Shown here: positions 1 to 6,917 of the stretch, one piece after another
Layout of the letters: the number at the start of each line of letters is the position of its first letter
Position numbering within the stretch: position 1 is the first letter of the stretch
DNA from: Syntrophaceae bacterium UBA5761
GTDB lineage: Bacteria > Desulfobacterota > Syntrophia > Syntrophales > UBA4778
NCBI GenBank assembly: GCA_002418885.1
Contig: DIEZ01000006.1
Span: 25,661 to 42,206 of the forward strand
Length of the DNA: 16,546 nucleotides
Reading direction: 5' to 3'
Notes under the pieces: generated by a model
What the model saw: only the letters and a program-made list of their open reading frames with translations
What the model was told of the DNA's origin: nothing
Database searches by the model: none
Made by a program: the position numbers and the translations under genes

Positions 1-248
1 CGACAAGCATGGACGGCGACGGGACGCAGGCAGGCTACGACCTTGAATTCCTCCGGGCGATCACCGGCGCTGTCGGGGTCCCCGTGGTCGCCTCGGGCGG
101 CGCGGGGAAACTGGACGATTTTTACCGTGCCGTGAAGGAAGGGGGTGCGAGCATCCTGCTTGCCGCATCGGTCTTGCATTACCGTATCCTCAGCATCCGG
201 CAGATCAAAGAGTACCTGCACGAGATGGGCGTCCCTGTTTCTCTGTAG
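1..248 (+). CDS. hisF: Imidazole glycerol phosphate synthase subunit HisF, 3' end (5' end outside window)
   Basis: The visible 82 codons are read from base 3 and form the C-terminal third of HisF, the cyclase subunit of imidazole glycerol phosphate synthase. With HisH it makes IGP and AICAR in histidine biosynthesis in the cytoplasm. The segment opens with TSMDGDGT, matching the family's TS(I/M)DRDGT loop that carries the catalytic aspartate at the C-terminal face of the (beta/alpha)8 barrel. The phosphate-binding VVASGGAGKLDDF follows, then LAASVLHY, and the usual end IKEYLHEMGVPVSL, close in length to the family terminus. The gene is truncated only by the window edge. It is followed by a hairpin terminator and appears to be the last gene of an upstream his operon, unrelated to the transport cluster. 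The identification is firm. Confidence 0.96.
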   Translation, partial: TSMDGDGTQAGYDLEFLRAITGAVGVPVVASGGAGKLDDFYRAVKEGGASILLAASVLHYRILSIRQIKEYLHEMGVPVSL

Positions 249-290
249 ATTCCGTTTTCCTCATTTTGTTTCGTATGCAGTCGTTCATAC

Positions 291-335
291 AGGTGCGGTG
301 TCCCATCCCCGTGGAGCGACCCGCACCTTTCTTCC
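291..335 (+). terminator. Rho-independent terminator after hisF
   Basis: AGGTGCGG at 291-298 is the exact reverse complement of CCGCACCT at 321-328. The stem extends inward by GTC (300-302) with GAC (318-320) after a one-base bulge, and possibly by CCA with TGG. The 3' arm runs straight into TTTCTTCC. It lies 43 nt after the hisF stop, so it probably ends the his transcript. The rest of 249-495 shows no credible coding sequence. Confidence 0.6.
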
Positions 336-452
336 GACTCGCAATCACAAAAGCGCCGGAGGCTTTGGCATGCGTTCTATCCTGAATTTCTCCCCGGATG
401 GGGGCGGCTCTTACAAAGGAAACATTAAAATAGTTGCAAAGATTATTTCGCT

Positions 453-479
453 GTGTTACTAAAATCAAAAAAGTATTAC
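453..479 (+). promoter_or_regulatory. Possible NikR-type operator upstream of the nikR remnant
   Basis: GTGTTAC at 453-459 and GTATTAC at 473-479 are separated by 13 nt. From memory, deltaproteobacterial NikR boxes have been described as GTGTTAC, a 13-14 nt spacer, and GTAACAC; the left half matches fully and the right half at 5 of 7 positions. A GTAACA at 485-490 also makes an exact inverted repeat with TGTTAC at 454-459, with a 25-nt spacer that is too long for the usual site. The place, just before a nikR remnant, suits autoregulation. This is a by-eye match only. Confidence 0.35.
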
Positions 480-495
480 GGATAGTAACAGGTGG

Positions 496-777
496 TTGGG
501 TCTCTTTCTATTTGGGTGGTTAGTGGGAAAGGCACTTTTGCGTGAGTATGACAAACCGATCCGGGCGGAGGAATGCACCGATCGCACCGAGGCCTTCCGG
601 GATCTCATGTATTCAACACGATCATAGGTCGTCACCGTCTTGGCCCAGCGCGTTCATGCGGATAAGAACACATGTCTGGAGATCGCTGTCGTGAAGGACA
701 TACCTAAGGAAATGAAGGAGTCGGTAGATTCGTTTAGGCAGTTAAGACGGCCCGCCGTGGCGGACCGAACATGGTGA
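496..777 (+). pseudogene. nikR: Decayed nikR, nickel-responsive RHH transcriptional regulator
   Basis: One reading frame carries a broken NikR of about 93 codons, against about 135-140 for the family. The first part (496-624) reads LFGWLVGKALLREYD and then CTDRTEAFRDLM, aligning without gaps to the NikR ribbon-helix-helix DNA-binding domain (compare RxxYxNRSEAIRDL). An in-frame TAG at 625 follows. After it comes VVTVLAQRVHADKNTCLEIAV, matching the metal-binding C-terminal domain (E. coli VATLHVHINHDDCLEIAV). About 45 residues between the two halves are gone, including the segment with the first nickel-ligand histidine. Of the remaining ligand positions, E. coli H87 is Arg (codon 649), while H89 (codon 655) and C95 (codon 673) are kept. 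The last residues are divergent, so a late frameshift is likely. There is no proper Shine-Dalgarno spacing at the TTG 496. The regulator cannot be functional as encoded. The family assignment is by motif recognition. Confidence 0.72.
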
Positions 778-820
778 GTACGGGCGGGATATCATCGAGA
801 AACAAGCCCGTATTATTTTT
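777..820 (+). terminator. Rho-independent terminator after the nikR remnant
   Basis: TACGGGC (779-785) pairs perfectly with GCCCGTA (806-812). One G-U and one A-T pair extend the stem outward to 777 and 814. The 3' arm passes directly into a T-rich run (TTATTTTTT, 813-821). It directly follows the stop at 775-777 of the nikR remnant. This implies nikR was its own transcription unit and that tonB needs a promoter in the remaining 30 nt, or read-through. Confidence 0.6.
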
Positions 821-849
821 TGCCCTATTAGTAGCACGTGTTCTAAAAT
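820..849 (+). promoter_or_regulatory. Weak sigma-70-like promoter candidate for the tonB cluster
   Basis: TTGCCC (820-825) and TAAAAT (844-849) are separated by 18 nt and sit just before tonB, downstream of the nikR terminator. The match is modest. If real, transcription would start near 856, past the ATG at 853, which would favour a tonB start at 871 or 907. GTATTAT (810-816), 14 nt, then GTAGCAC (831-837) could also be read as a degenerate NikR box, but its left half is part of the terminator stem. Confidence 0.25.
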
Positions 850-852
850 AGT

Positions 853-1725
853 ATGCAGATACGCAGGCCGATGAATGCACCGGCCGGCTGCATAGAAAGT
901 TTACAAGTGGCTTTTTTCAAGGGACCTTTTCCGTATACAGATGCACAAAAGGTTGGGATTGTTACATCCCTTGCTATCCACGCGTCTCTTCTGGCTCTGC
1001 TGCTCTTGATTCCGAGCGCAAAGCCGGTCACGTTTTCAAAAACAATACAGATCAGTCTCGGTAATTGGAGTTCGATCTCCGCAACTGGACTCTATGAGGA
1101 AGTCGAACCGGCAGCATCGAAACCTGATTTTCAGAAAAAATCCGACCCGGGCGGATCAACATCCCATACGAGGGGAAAAACCACGACGGACCAGCAGAGA
1201 CCGACAAAGCTTCCCCTTGGGTCGGCTCCTGTGAAGGAACTGTCACAGAATAGGCCTGTTTCGTCTGTAGCCGTCAACCCGGCGGTACCGTCTGAATCCA
1301 GTGCCCTCCTTGTTCAGGAAAACCGCACTTCACCCTCTTTCTCCCATTCCGGAACGGAGACCACGGGAAGGGCTGTTCAAGGCCAAAATGTGACTGAAGG
1401 CAAAGGCGGAAAAATCGGTGACCGGTCCATAGTGGAGACGAATTTCGGTGCGACGGGGGCTCCCGCCTTTATCGATCGGGTTATGCCGGTCTATCCTTTT
1501 CTGGCGAGGCGGCTGGGAAGAGAAGGGCGGGTCATTCTCAAACTGCTGATCGACCGCCACGGTAAATTACGGAGTATTGAAGTGTTGGAGGGCGCCGGGT
1601 ACGGCTTCCTGGAAGCCGCCGTTACGGCCGCAAAACAATCGACTTACGCGCCGGCGATCATAAACGGGGAGGCAGTGGCATCCGCTGCCATTCTCCCTGT
1701 TCGTTTTCGCTTGGATGAAAGATAG
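853..1725 (+). CDS. tonB: TonB energy-transducing protein
   Basis: TonB couples the inner-membrane proton-motive force, through ExbB-ExbD, to outer-membrane receptors. The 290-residue protein has a short cytoplasmic N-terminus and one membrane anchor at about residues 35-54. The anchor contains SLAIH (S39, H43), matching the essential SxxxH of E. coli TonB (S16, H20). A periplasmic linker of about 140 residues follows, rich in Ser, Thr, Gly and Gln and lacking the usual Pro-Glu/Pro-Lys repeats. The TonB C-terminal domain is at about 205-290, with [17 protein letters not shown] and a closing PVRFRLDER. No start has a good ribosome site: ATG 853 is used here, with ATG 871 and GTG 907 as in-frame alternatives that would still keep the anchor. 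It is the first gene of the cluster, 11 nt before exbB. Confidence 0.9.
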   Translation: MQIRRPMNAPAGCIESLQVAFFKGPFPYTDAQKVGIVTSLAIHASLLALLLLIPSAKPVTFSKTIQISLGNWSSISATGLYEEVEPAASKPDFQKKSDPGGSTSHTRGKTTTDQQRPTKLPLGSAPVKELSQNRPVSSVAVNPAVPSESSALLVQENRTSPSFSHSGTETTGRAVQGQNVTEGKGGKIGDRSIVETNFGATGAPAFIDRVMPVYPFLARRLGREGRVILKLLIDRHGKLRSIEVLEGAGYGFLEAAVTAAKQSTYAPAIINGEAVASAAILPVRFRLDER

Positions 1726-1736
1726 CGGGAAAAGCA

Positions 1737-2171
1737 GTGCACCGATTCGACGACATCATCAATTACGGCATATTGGGTCTCCTCGCTTCCATGAGCATCT
1801 TGGCGGTGGCCGTTGCCGTGGAACGGTATCTGACCTACCGAAAGATCCAGCCGGTCGATTTTCGGGATAAAAAGGAACTGGAGCTGGAACTGACAAAAAA
1901 ACTCCACCTGATTGCGACCATCGGAAGCAATGCCCCCTATATCGGCCTTCTCGGCACCGTGCTCGGCATCATGCTGACCTTTTACACGATGGGTATGGAT
2001 GGCTTCCTCGATACGGGCAAGATCATGATCGGCCTGGCGCTTGCGCTGAAGGCGACGGCGGCTGGTCTCATCGTGGCAATCCCGTCGATCGTTCTGTACA
2101 ACCTCCTCTTGAGGAAAGTGAAAGTTATTCTACTCCTTTGGGATATTGCGAATGGAAGAAAAGGAATTTGA
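1737..2171 (+). CDS. exbB: ExbB-type proton channel subunit (MotA/TolQ/ExbB family)
   Basis: This 144-residue protein is the short form of ExbB, the pentameric inner-membrane channel subunit that powers TonB. Three membrane segments are visible at about 9-30, 67-85 and 97-125. The family signature regions are [16 protein letters not shown] and [20 protein letters not shown]; the second contains the TM3 Thr/Ala-rich pore-lining stretch. It starts at GTG 1737, which places it 11 nt after the tonB stop, and it overlaps exbD at its 3' end. It lacks the long N-terminal extension of E. coli ExbB, like the small ExbB proteins of dedicated TonB systems such as those of epsilonproteobacteria. Its place between tonB and exbD leaves little doubt about its role. 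Confidence 0.92.
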   Translation: MHRFDDIINYGILGLLASMSILAVAVAVERYLTYRKIQPVDFRDKKELELELTKKLHLIATIGSNAPYIGLLGTVLGIMLTFYTMGMDGFLDTGKIMIGLALALKATAAGLIVAIPSIVLYNLLLRKVKVILLLWDIANGRKGI

Positions 2172-2532
2172 TTACTTTAATGTCATCCCCCTCGTCGATG
2201 TCATGCTGGTGCTCCTGACGATCGTCCTGACGACCTCGACCTTCATCGCGACGGGAATGATCTCCGTCTCGCTTCCGAAGTCGCCGCACGGGCAGGACGA
2301 AATCATCAAGAGGTCCGTGATCACGATCGACCGGAACGGCACAGTCTACTTCAATTCGAATCGAATCGATTTGAAGGAATTAGGAAAAATAATCGGCGAA
2401 CTCAACAAGGACGCCCCGGTCCTTGTCAGGGCGGACCGGGAGATCAGACTCCAGGTTTTTGTCGATGTTTTGGATGTTTTGAATAGTCGGGGTTTGAAAA
2501 GAGTCGCGATACAAACCGAGAAAGGAGGTTAA
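2152..2532 (+). CDS. exbD: ExbD-type biopolymer transport protein
   Basis: ExbD is the single-pass partner of ExbB, forming the proton path and contacting TonB in the periplasm. The 126-residue protein begins [19 protein letters not shown]. The anchor follows at about residues 11-33, carrying the essential membrane Asp (D16, equivalent to E. coli D25) in [12 protein letters not shown]. The periplasmic part includes [13 protein letters not shown] and a [10 protein letters not shown] segment that match the ExbD/TolR fold. ATG 2152 was chosen because it begins the family's usual short cytoplasmic tail; a TTG two codons upstream (2146) is also open. The start lies 20 nt inside exbB, indicating translational coupling. 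A 149-nt gap follows before the receptor gene. Confidence 0.92.
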   Translation: MEEKEFDYFNVIPLVDVMLVLLTIVLTTSTFIATGMISVSLPKSPHGQDEIIKRSVITIDRNGTVYFNSNRIDLKELGKIIGELNKDAPVLVRADREIRLQVFVDVLDVLNSRGLKRVAIQTEKGG

Positions 2533-2681
2533 TTCATAGTCTGTCATCTTGAATAAGGCGGGCGGGGGAACACCTTGGCCGGAGGTCCCCTGCCCTGAAA
2601 GGGCAACGATTCCAAGACCATCACCCTTTTAAAGTATTAATACCAGAAAGGGGGTGGAATGTAAAGCCAAGGAGGTTGGAG
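2533..2681 (+). promoter_or_regulatory. Structured 149-nt leader/gap before the receptor gene
   Basis: This is the only sizeable gap inside the cluster. It holds a bulged hairpin (GGGG 2565-2568 plus ACCT 2572-2575, pairing with AGGT 2583-2586 plus CCCC 2587-2590). A 6-bp hairpin with a GAA loop follows directly (TGCCCT 2591-2596 with AGGGCA 2600-2605). Next comes a longer-range pairing of CACCC (2622-2626) with GGGTG (2652-2656), whose loop contains the perfect palindrome GTATTAATAC (2634-2643). A strong ribosome site AAGGAGG (2669-2675) precedes ATG 2682. There is no T-run, so it is not a simple terminator. It may be a cis-regulatory RNA, an operator, or a stability element between exbD and the highly expressed receptor. 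Confidence 0.35.
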
Positions 2682-4910
2682 ATGTTCGCAAGGTATTTGT
2701 TCATGCTCATGCTGTTGTTGGTTTCTTCGTCTGCTTTTGCCGATGAGAAGGCCGCAAGAGTCGAAAAGGAAGAGAAGGATACGGCAAAACTTCAGGAAAT
2801 CGTGGTTACCGCGACCAGGACGGAAAAGGAGGCGGCGGAGGCGCCCGGAAAAGTAAACGTGGTTACACAAAAGGACATCGAGAAAAGCCCGGCCCTGACC
2901 GTGGACGGCGCCCTGAATACCGTGCCGGGACTTTTCAACAGGCGGGCGAATCTGATGGACACACTCTCGTCGGTGACGCTTGGGGGCATCCCGGGACAGA
3001 ACCGGACCCTGATCCTCAAGGACGGTGTTCCCCTCAACAACGCCTACACCGGCGGCGTGAGCCTCACTGGGATGGCGCCGGGGGATATCGAGCGGGTCGA
3101 GGTCGTCCAGGGGCCTTTCTCCAGCCTTTACGGCGGCTATGCCATGGGCGGGGTCGTCAACATCCTGACGAAGATGCCGGAGACGCGGGAATTCATACTG
3201 CGGGGCGGTTACGGAACGAGCTGGAACCGGGGCGAAAGCCTCGACGACCTCCAGACGTACTACCTCTCTTACGGAGACAGGCCGACGGACAGGTTGAGAG
3301 TCCTGCTCAGCTATGGGTATAAGGCGACCGGCGGATACGCCAAGGATCTGGTCGTTGCCTCGAGGCAACCCCCGGCGGGAACGTCCGACTGGAGCTACAC
3401 GAGCACTAACCGGGGGGCGACCCGCTACTTGATCGGCGACGCCGGAGACAACACCTGGTGGGACGACAGCCTCGATTTCAAGGTGCAGTACGACCTTACC
3501 GGGAACTCCAGGATCGGCGCCTCGGTGCTCCGGACCCGCTACCGCTATAATTATGACGAGCCCCATACGTACCTGCGAGACGCGGCGGGGAATCCCGTCT
3601 ATTCTTACGGCTCCGGATCTTCCGTTGTGAGGGAAAGCGCCTTCACCCAAGGATCCGGCCTGACGGAGACGACGATTTACAGCGTCAAATATGAAAACGA
3701 GATCGGAATCATGAAGAATAAGCTGACGCTGGCGCTCAACGACCAGGGAGAAAACTGGTACACCACGCCCAACACGACTTCGCCCTATGCTACGCTGTCC
3801 GGGTTGAACGGCAAGGTGTCCAGCACCCCCAACCAGACATTCTATGCCGATCTCCAGACGACGTTTCCCTTGTTCGGGAACCAGATCGTGACGGTGGGGG
3901 GGACCTACTCGGCCGGACGATCCAACTCGGAGGAAAACAGTCTGGCCTATTACAAGGACGAGGACTCCAAAACCGGGCTTACCTATAACTCCGGGGGCAA
4001 GGACACGACCTATGCCGTATTTGTCCAGGACGAGATACTGCTGCATCGGACACTTACGGCCTATATCGGGTTTCGGCAGGACTGGTGGAGGACCTACGAC
4101 GGCTACGCCAATCAGTTCGGGAGCGGCGCCTTTGCGAACACGTATGATGCCAGGACCGACTCGGCCTTCAGCCCCAAGGCGGCGCTGGTCTACCGGCCCT
4201 TTGAGCAGACGACGCTCCGGACATCGGTCGGGCGGGCCTTCCGAGCGCCGACGCTTTACGAACTCTACCGAACCTGGATCTCGACCACGAACATTACCTA
4301 CCGAGGAAATCCCGATTTGAAGCCGGAGACGGTGACTTCCTGGGACGTCGGCATCTCGCAAGGGCTCTGGAAAGGAGCTACCGTGGGAGTGACGTATTTT
4401 GAGAACTATCTGAAGGACCTGATCTACCGAAAGACGATTTCCTCGACCGTGCAGGACTATATCAATGCCGGGAAGGCGGAAAGCAAGGGGTTCACCCTGG
4501 AGGCCGAGCAGCGATTTGCCAAGTCGCTGAAGCTCTTCGCCAACTTCACTTACACGGATGCCCGGATCAAGGAAAACACCGCCAAACCGACGACGGTCGA
4601 CAAGAGATTAACCTATTTGCCGGACAAGATGTTCAACGTGGGCGCAAATCTGGAACTTGGGAGGTTTTCGGCCTCCGTGGTCGGACGGTACGTCAGCAAA
4701 CGTTACACCGACGACGAGAACCTCGACACGGTTGGCAACGTGCCTGGGTCGTACGATTCATTCTTCACTGCGGACGCCAAGGTCGCCTATAAGGTCTGTA
4801 AGTTTACCACGGCGGCCGTTTCCGTCCTCAACATCGCCGACGAGTCACATTACGAATCGTACCGGGCACAGGGAAGACTGGTGCTGGGCGAATTGGAGAT
4901 GAGGTTCTGA
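2682..4910 (+). CDS. TonB-dependent outer-membrane receptor
   Basis: This 742-residue protein is a gated outer-membrane beta-barrel for high-affinity uptake. It has a signal peptide at 1-20 (cleavage likely after SAFA), a charged spacer, and a TonB box QEIVVTATR at about 38-46. The plug domain is at about 55-165, with GPFSSLYGGYAMGGVVNIL. The 22-strand barrel runs to the end, closing with the typical aromatic terminus ELEMRF. The barrel has FRAP (520-523) and NPDL (543-546), a motif pair known from haem receptors but also found in BtuB/FepA-like proteins. No histidine lies between them, and the whole protein has only three. ATG 2682 is favoured over TTG 2676 by AAGGAGG six nt upstream. Its stop overlaps the binding-protein start by 1 nt. 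The ligand cannot be named from sequence; a chelated metal, haem or corrinoid is most likely from context. Confidence 0.93.
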   Translation: MFARYLFMLMLLLVSSSAFADEKAARVEKEEKDTAKLQEIVVTATRTEKEAAEAPGKVNVVTQKDIEKSPALTVDGALNTVPGLFNRRANLMDTLSSVTLGGIPGQNRTLILKDGVPLNNAYTGGVSLTGMAPGDIERVEVVQGPFSSLYGGYAMGGVVNILTKMPETREFILRGGYGTSWNRGESLDDLQTYYLSYGDRPTDRLRVLLSYGYKATGGYAKDLVVASRQPPAGTSDWSYTSTNRGATRYLIGDAGDNTWWDDSLDFKVQYDLTGNSRIGASVLRTRYRYNYDEPHTYLRDAAGNPVYSYGSGSSVVRESAFTQGSGLTETTIYSVKYENEIGIMKNKLTLALNDQGENWYTTPNTTSPYATLSGLNGKVSSTPNQTFYADLQTTFPLFGNQIVTVGGTYSAGRSNSEENSLAYYKDEDSKTGLTYNSGGKDTTYAVFVQDEILLHRTLTAYIGFRQDWWRTYDGYANQFGSGAFANTYDARTDSAFSPKAALVYRPFEQTTLRTSVGRAFRAPTLYELYRTWISTTNITYRGNPDLKPETVTSWDVGISQGLWKGATVGVTYFENYLKDLIYRKTISSTVQDYINAGKAESKGFTLEAEQRFAKSLKLFANFTYTDARIKENTAKPTTVDKRLTYLPDKMFNVGANLELGRFSASVVGRYVSKRYTDDENLDTVGNVPGSYDSFFTADAKVAYKVCKFTTAAVSVLNIADESHYESYRAQGRLVLGELEMRF

Positions 4911-5905
4911 TGTGCCGAGTGAAAAAGGAGATGACGTTGCTCCTGGGCGTCATCTTGATTGTTGTATTCTGCATCCCTGATGTATATGCCGAGACCCTGA
5001 CCTTCCGGGACAAGCTCGGAAGGGACGTGAGCATCCGGTTGCCGGTGCGGCGGGCGGTCCTCTTCGAGACGTATGAGCTCACCGCCGCCCTCGGGGTCTG
5101 GGACAGGATTGCCGGGATCAGCCGCTACGCATATGAAAACGACCTGGTCCTGGCCGTCAAGCCGGATATCGCCGGGACCATCCCCTCGGCGGGGAACGGC
5201 TTCGACGTAAATATCGAGTCGCTTCTGCGCCTCCGTCCGGACCTCGTCATTACGTGGGCCTTCAAGCCGGAATCGGTCCGCTTCATGGAGGAGAAGGGCC
5301 TTAAGGTGGTCGCTCTTTATCCTGAAAGCATTTCCGAGCTTTACGAGACGATGCGGCTCCAGGGACGGCTTTTTGGGAAAGAGAAGAAGGTGGAGGCGTG
5401 CATCGCCCGGATGAAAAAGATGTTCGGCATGGTTAACGAGAGGTGCCGGGCCGTACCACCGGTGAAGCGAAAAAAGGTCGTCTGGCTGGGAGGCAAGCAG
5501 ACGACCGTGGCCGGCGGGACCGGGATCAACAACGACCTGATCCGTCTGATGAACGCCGTCAATCCGGCGGCATCGCAGCAGGAGCGGAGTGCCGATGTCT
5601 CGATGGAGCGGGTCGTGGCCTGGAACCCGGATGTGGTTTTCATCTGGGGAAGTGCGAGGTACGGCTCCGCAGACCTGCTCGGGAGCCAACAGTGGCGGCA
5701 CGTCGATGCCGTCCGCAACGGCCGGGTATACAAGGCCCCGAAATGGGGAACGTGGTCGCCGATGCTGGCCGTCGTGGCCCTCTGGATGGCGATGAAGACC
5801 TATCCCGAGCAATTCCGGGACGTGGACTTCGAGAAGGTCGCCGACGATTTTTACCGCGCCGTATACGGCATTTCATACAGGAGCGTGAATCGGATTGATG
5901 GATGA
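4910..5905 (+). CDS. Periplasmic substrate-binding protein of a FecBCD/BtuFCD-type ABC importer
   Basis: This 331-residue protein belongs to the TroA-like/FecB (BtuF, HmuT) fold with two alpha/beta lobes joined by a rigid helix. It has an N-terminal secretion signal ending near VYA at about residue 27; a Cys at about 21 is preceded by Phe, so a lipoprotein is less likely. Family landmarks include IAGISRYAYEND, VNIESLLRLRPDLVI, NPDVVFIWG, NGRVYKAPKWGTWSPML and the C-terminal WMAMKTYPEQF. It would take the ligand from the receptor and hand it to the permease. A tyrosine in FETYELTAALG lies where haem-binding relatives often place a ligand, but this is suggestive only. The mature protein has one histidine. 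The start overlaps the receptor stop (TGATG), and the end overlaps the permease start by 8 nt. Confidence 0.9.
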   Translation: MCRVKKEMTLLLGVILIVVFCIPDVYAETLTFRDKLGRDVSIRLPVRRAVLFETYELTAALGVWDRIAGISRYAYENDLVLAVKPDIAGTIPSAGNGFDVNIESLLRLRPDLVITWAFKPESVRFMEEKGLKVVALYPESISELYETMRLQGRLFGKEKKVEACIARMKKMFGMVNERCRAVPPVKRKKVVWLGGKQTTVAGGTGINNDLIRLMNAVNPAASQQERSADVSMERVVAWNPDVVFIWGSARYGSADLLGSQQWRHVDAVRNGRVYKAPKWGTWSPMLAVVALWMAMKTYPEQFRDVDFEKVADDFYRAVYGISYRSVNRIDG

Positions 5906-6911
5906 AATAAAGCCAAAAAGGGTCACTTCCGTTCTGATCTTGGTCTCCCCTTTTCTCGTGGGCTGGGCGGCCCTGTTCATCGGGGCGTACGGGATCGCGC
6001 CTCTCGATATCCTGCGCTTTTTCTACGAGGCCCTGTTCAATCCTTCCGCGCCTGACGTACCGGAAAAGGCGATTCTCTTCGACATCCGCCTGCCTCGCCT
6101 CGCACTGGCCGGGCTGGTCGGGATTGCGCTCGCCGGGTCGGGCGTCACACTCCAGGGGATTTTCAGAAACCCCTTGGTCGATCCCTTCATCCTCGGCGTC
6201 TCAGCCGGCGCTGCCTTCGGCTGTGCGCTGTCCGTCGGATTCGCGCCCTCCCTCCCCGTGCAGTTCATGGCCTTTGCCTTCGGCATGCTCTCGGTCGTCC
6301 TGACCTCCACCGTTGCCCGTACGCAGGGGGAAGTCTCGCGCCTGCCGCTGATCCTCTCCGGCGTCGTCATCTCAGCCTTTTTTACGGCCATGGTGTCGAT
6401 CGTGAAATTCCTGGTCGATCCTCACAAATTGCAGAGCATCGTCTTCTGGCTCATGGGGAGTTTCGCCATGGCCGACTGGCGGTTGGCCGGCGTGGCTGCA
6501 CTCGGCATCACCGCAGGTCTCCTACCCGTCTTCATCATGCGCTGGCGGCTGAACGTCATGAGCATGGGGGAGGAAGAGGCGAAGACCCTGGGGATTCACG
6601 TGAGGCGCGAGCGGGTCATCTTCGTCGCGGCATCGACCTTGATGGTGAGCGTCGCCGTTTCCGTGAGTGGGATCATCGGTTGGGTCGGACTGATGGTACC
6701 GCATCTCGTCCGGATGGTGGCGGGGCCGGACCACCGCAGCCTGGTGCCTCTCAGCATGGCAGGGGGTGCCGCCTTCATGATCTTCGCCGACACAATGGCG
6801 AGAAGCGTTTCGAATTTCGATATCCCTGTGGGGATAATCACCGCCGTGATTGGAGCGCCGTTTTTCGTCTATCTGATGAAGCGGGGCGGCAGCGAAAGTT
6901 GGGGGAGATAA
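5898..6911 (+). CDS. FecCD-family ABC transporter permease (BtuC/HmuU-like)
   Basis: This roughly 337-residue, very hydrophobic protein is a type II ABC importer permease, working as a homodimer with ten predicted membrane helices. Signature segments include DIRLPRLALAGLVGIALAG, GSGVTLQGIFRNPLVDP, ILGVSAGAAFG, the coupling-helix region near MSMGEEEAKTLGIHV, and GIIGWVGLMVPHLVRMVAGPDH. Length and order are normal for FecCD proteins. ATG 5898 is preferred; a TTG one codon upstream is also open. It overlaps the binding-protein gene by 8 nt and lies 6 nt before the ATPase gene, completing the importer. Siderophore, haem and B12 importers all share this family, so the substrate is open. Confidence 0.93.
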   Translation: MDEIKPKRVTSVLILVSPFLVGWAALFIGAYGIAPLDILRFFYEALFNPSAPDVPEKAILFDIRLPRLALAGLVGIALAGSGVTLQGIFRNPLVDPFILGVSAGAAFGCALSVGFAPSLPVQFMAFAFGMLSVVLTSTVARTQGEVSRLPLILSGVVISAFFTAMVSIVKFLVDPHKLQSIVFWLMGSFAMADWRLAGVAALGITAGLLPVFIMRWRLNVMSMGEEEAKTLGIHVRRERVIFVAASTLMVSVAVSVSGIIGWVGLMVPHLVRMVAGPDHRSLVPLSMAGGAAFMIFADTMARSVSNFDIPVGIITAVIGAPFFVYLMKRGGSESWGR

Positions 6912-6917
6912 AAAGAC

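Noticed and set aside
273..290. GTATG...CATAC inverted repeat as an E. coli-type NikR operator (GTATGA, 16 nt, TCATAC).
   Set aside because: The spacer is only 8 nt, and it sits between hisF and its terminator, not at a promoter.
249..852. CRISPR, tRNA or other RNA gene in the left non-coding stretch.
   Set aside because: No repeat array or cloverleaf is visible. The stretch is explained by two terminators and the nikR remnant.
2565..2681. Cobalamin riboswitch before the receptor gene, suggested by a CCCCTGCCC...GGGCAAC stretch and AGCCAAGGAG near the start codon.
   Set aside because: The region is too short, the GGTG/AATCC core is not visible, and AGCCAAGGAG is explained by the ribosome site. 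A covariance search would settle it.
2637..4361. 574-residue minus-strand open frame opposite the receptor.
   Set aside because: It is rich in Arg, Pro, Gly and Val with no recognisable domain, and lies wholly antisense to a clear receptor. It is a shadow of high-GC coding sequence.
4850..5812. 320-residue minus-strand open frame opposite the binding protein.
   Set aside because: Compositional shadow without motifs. The plus strand carries a full FecB-fold protein.
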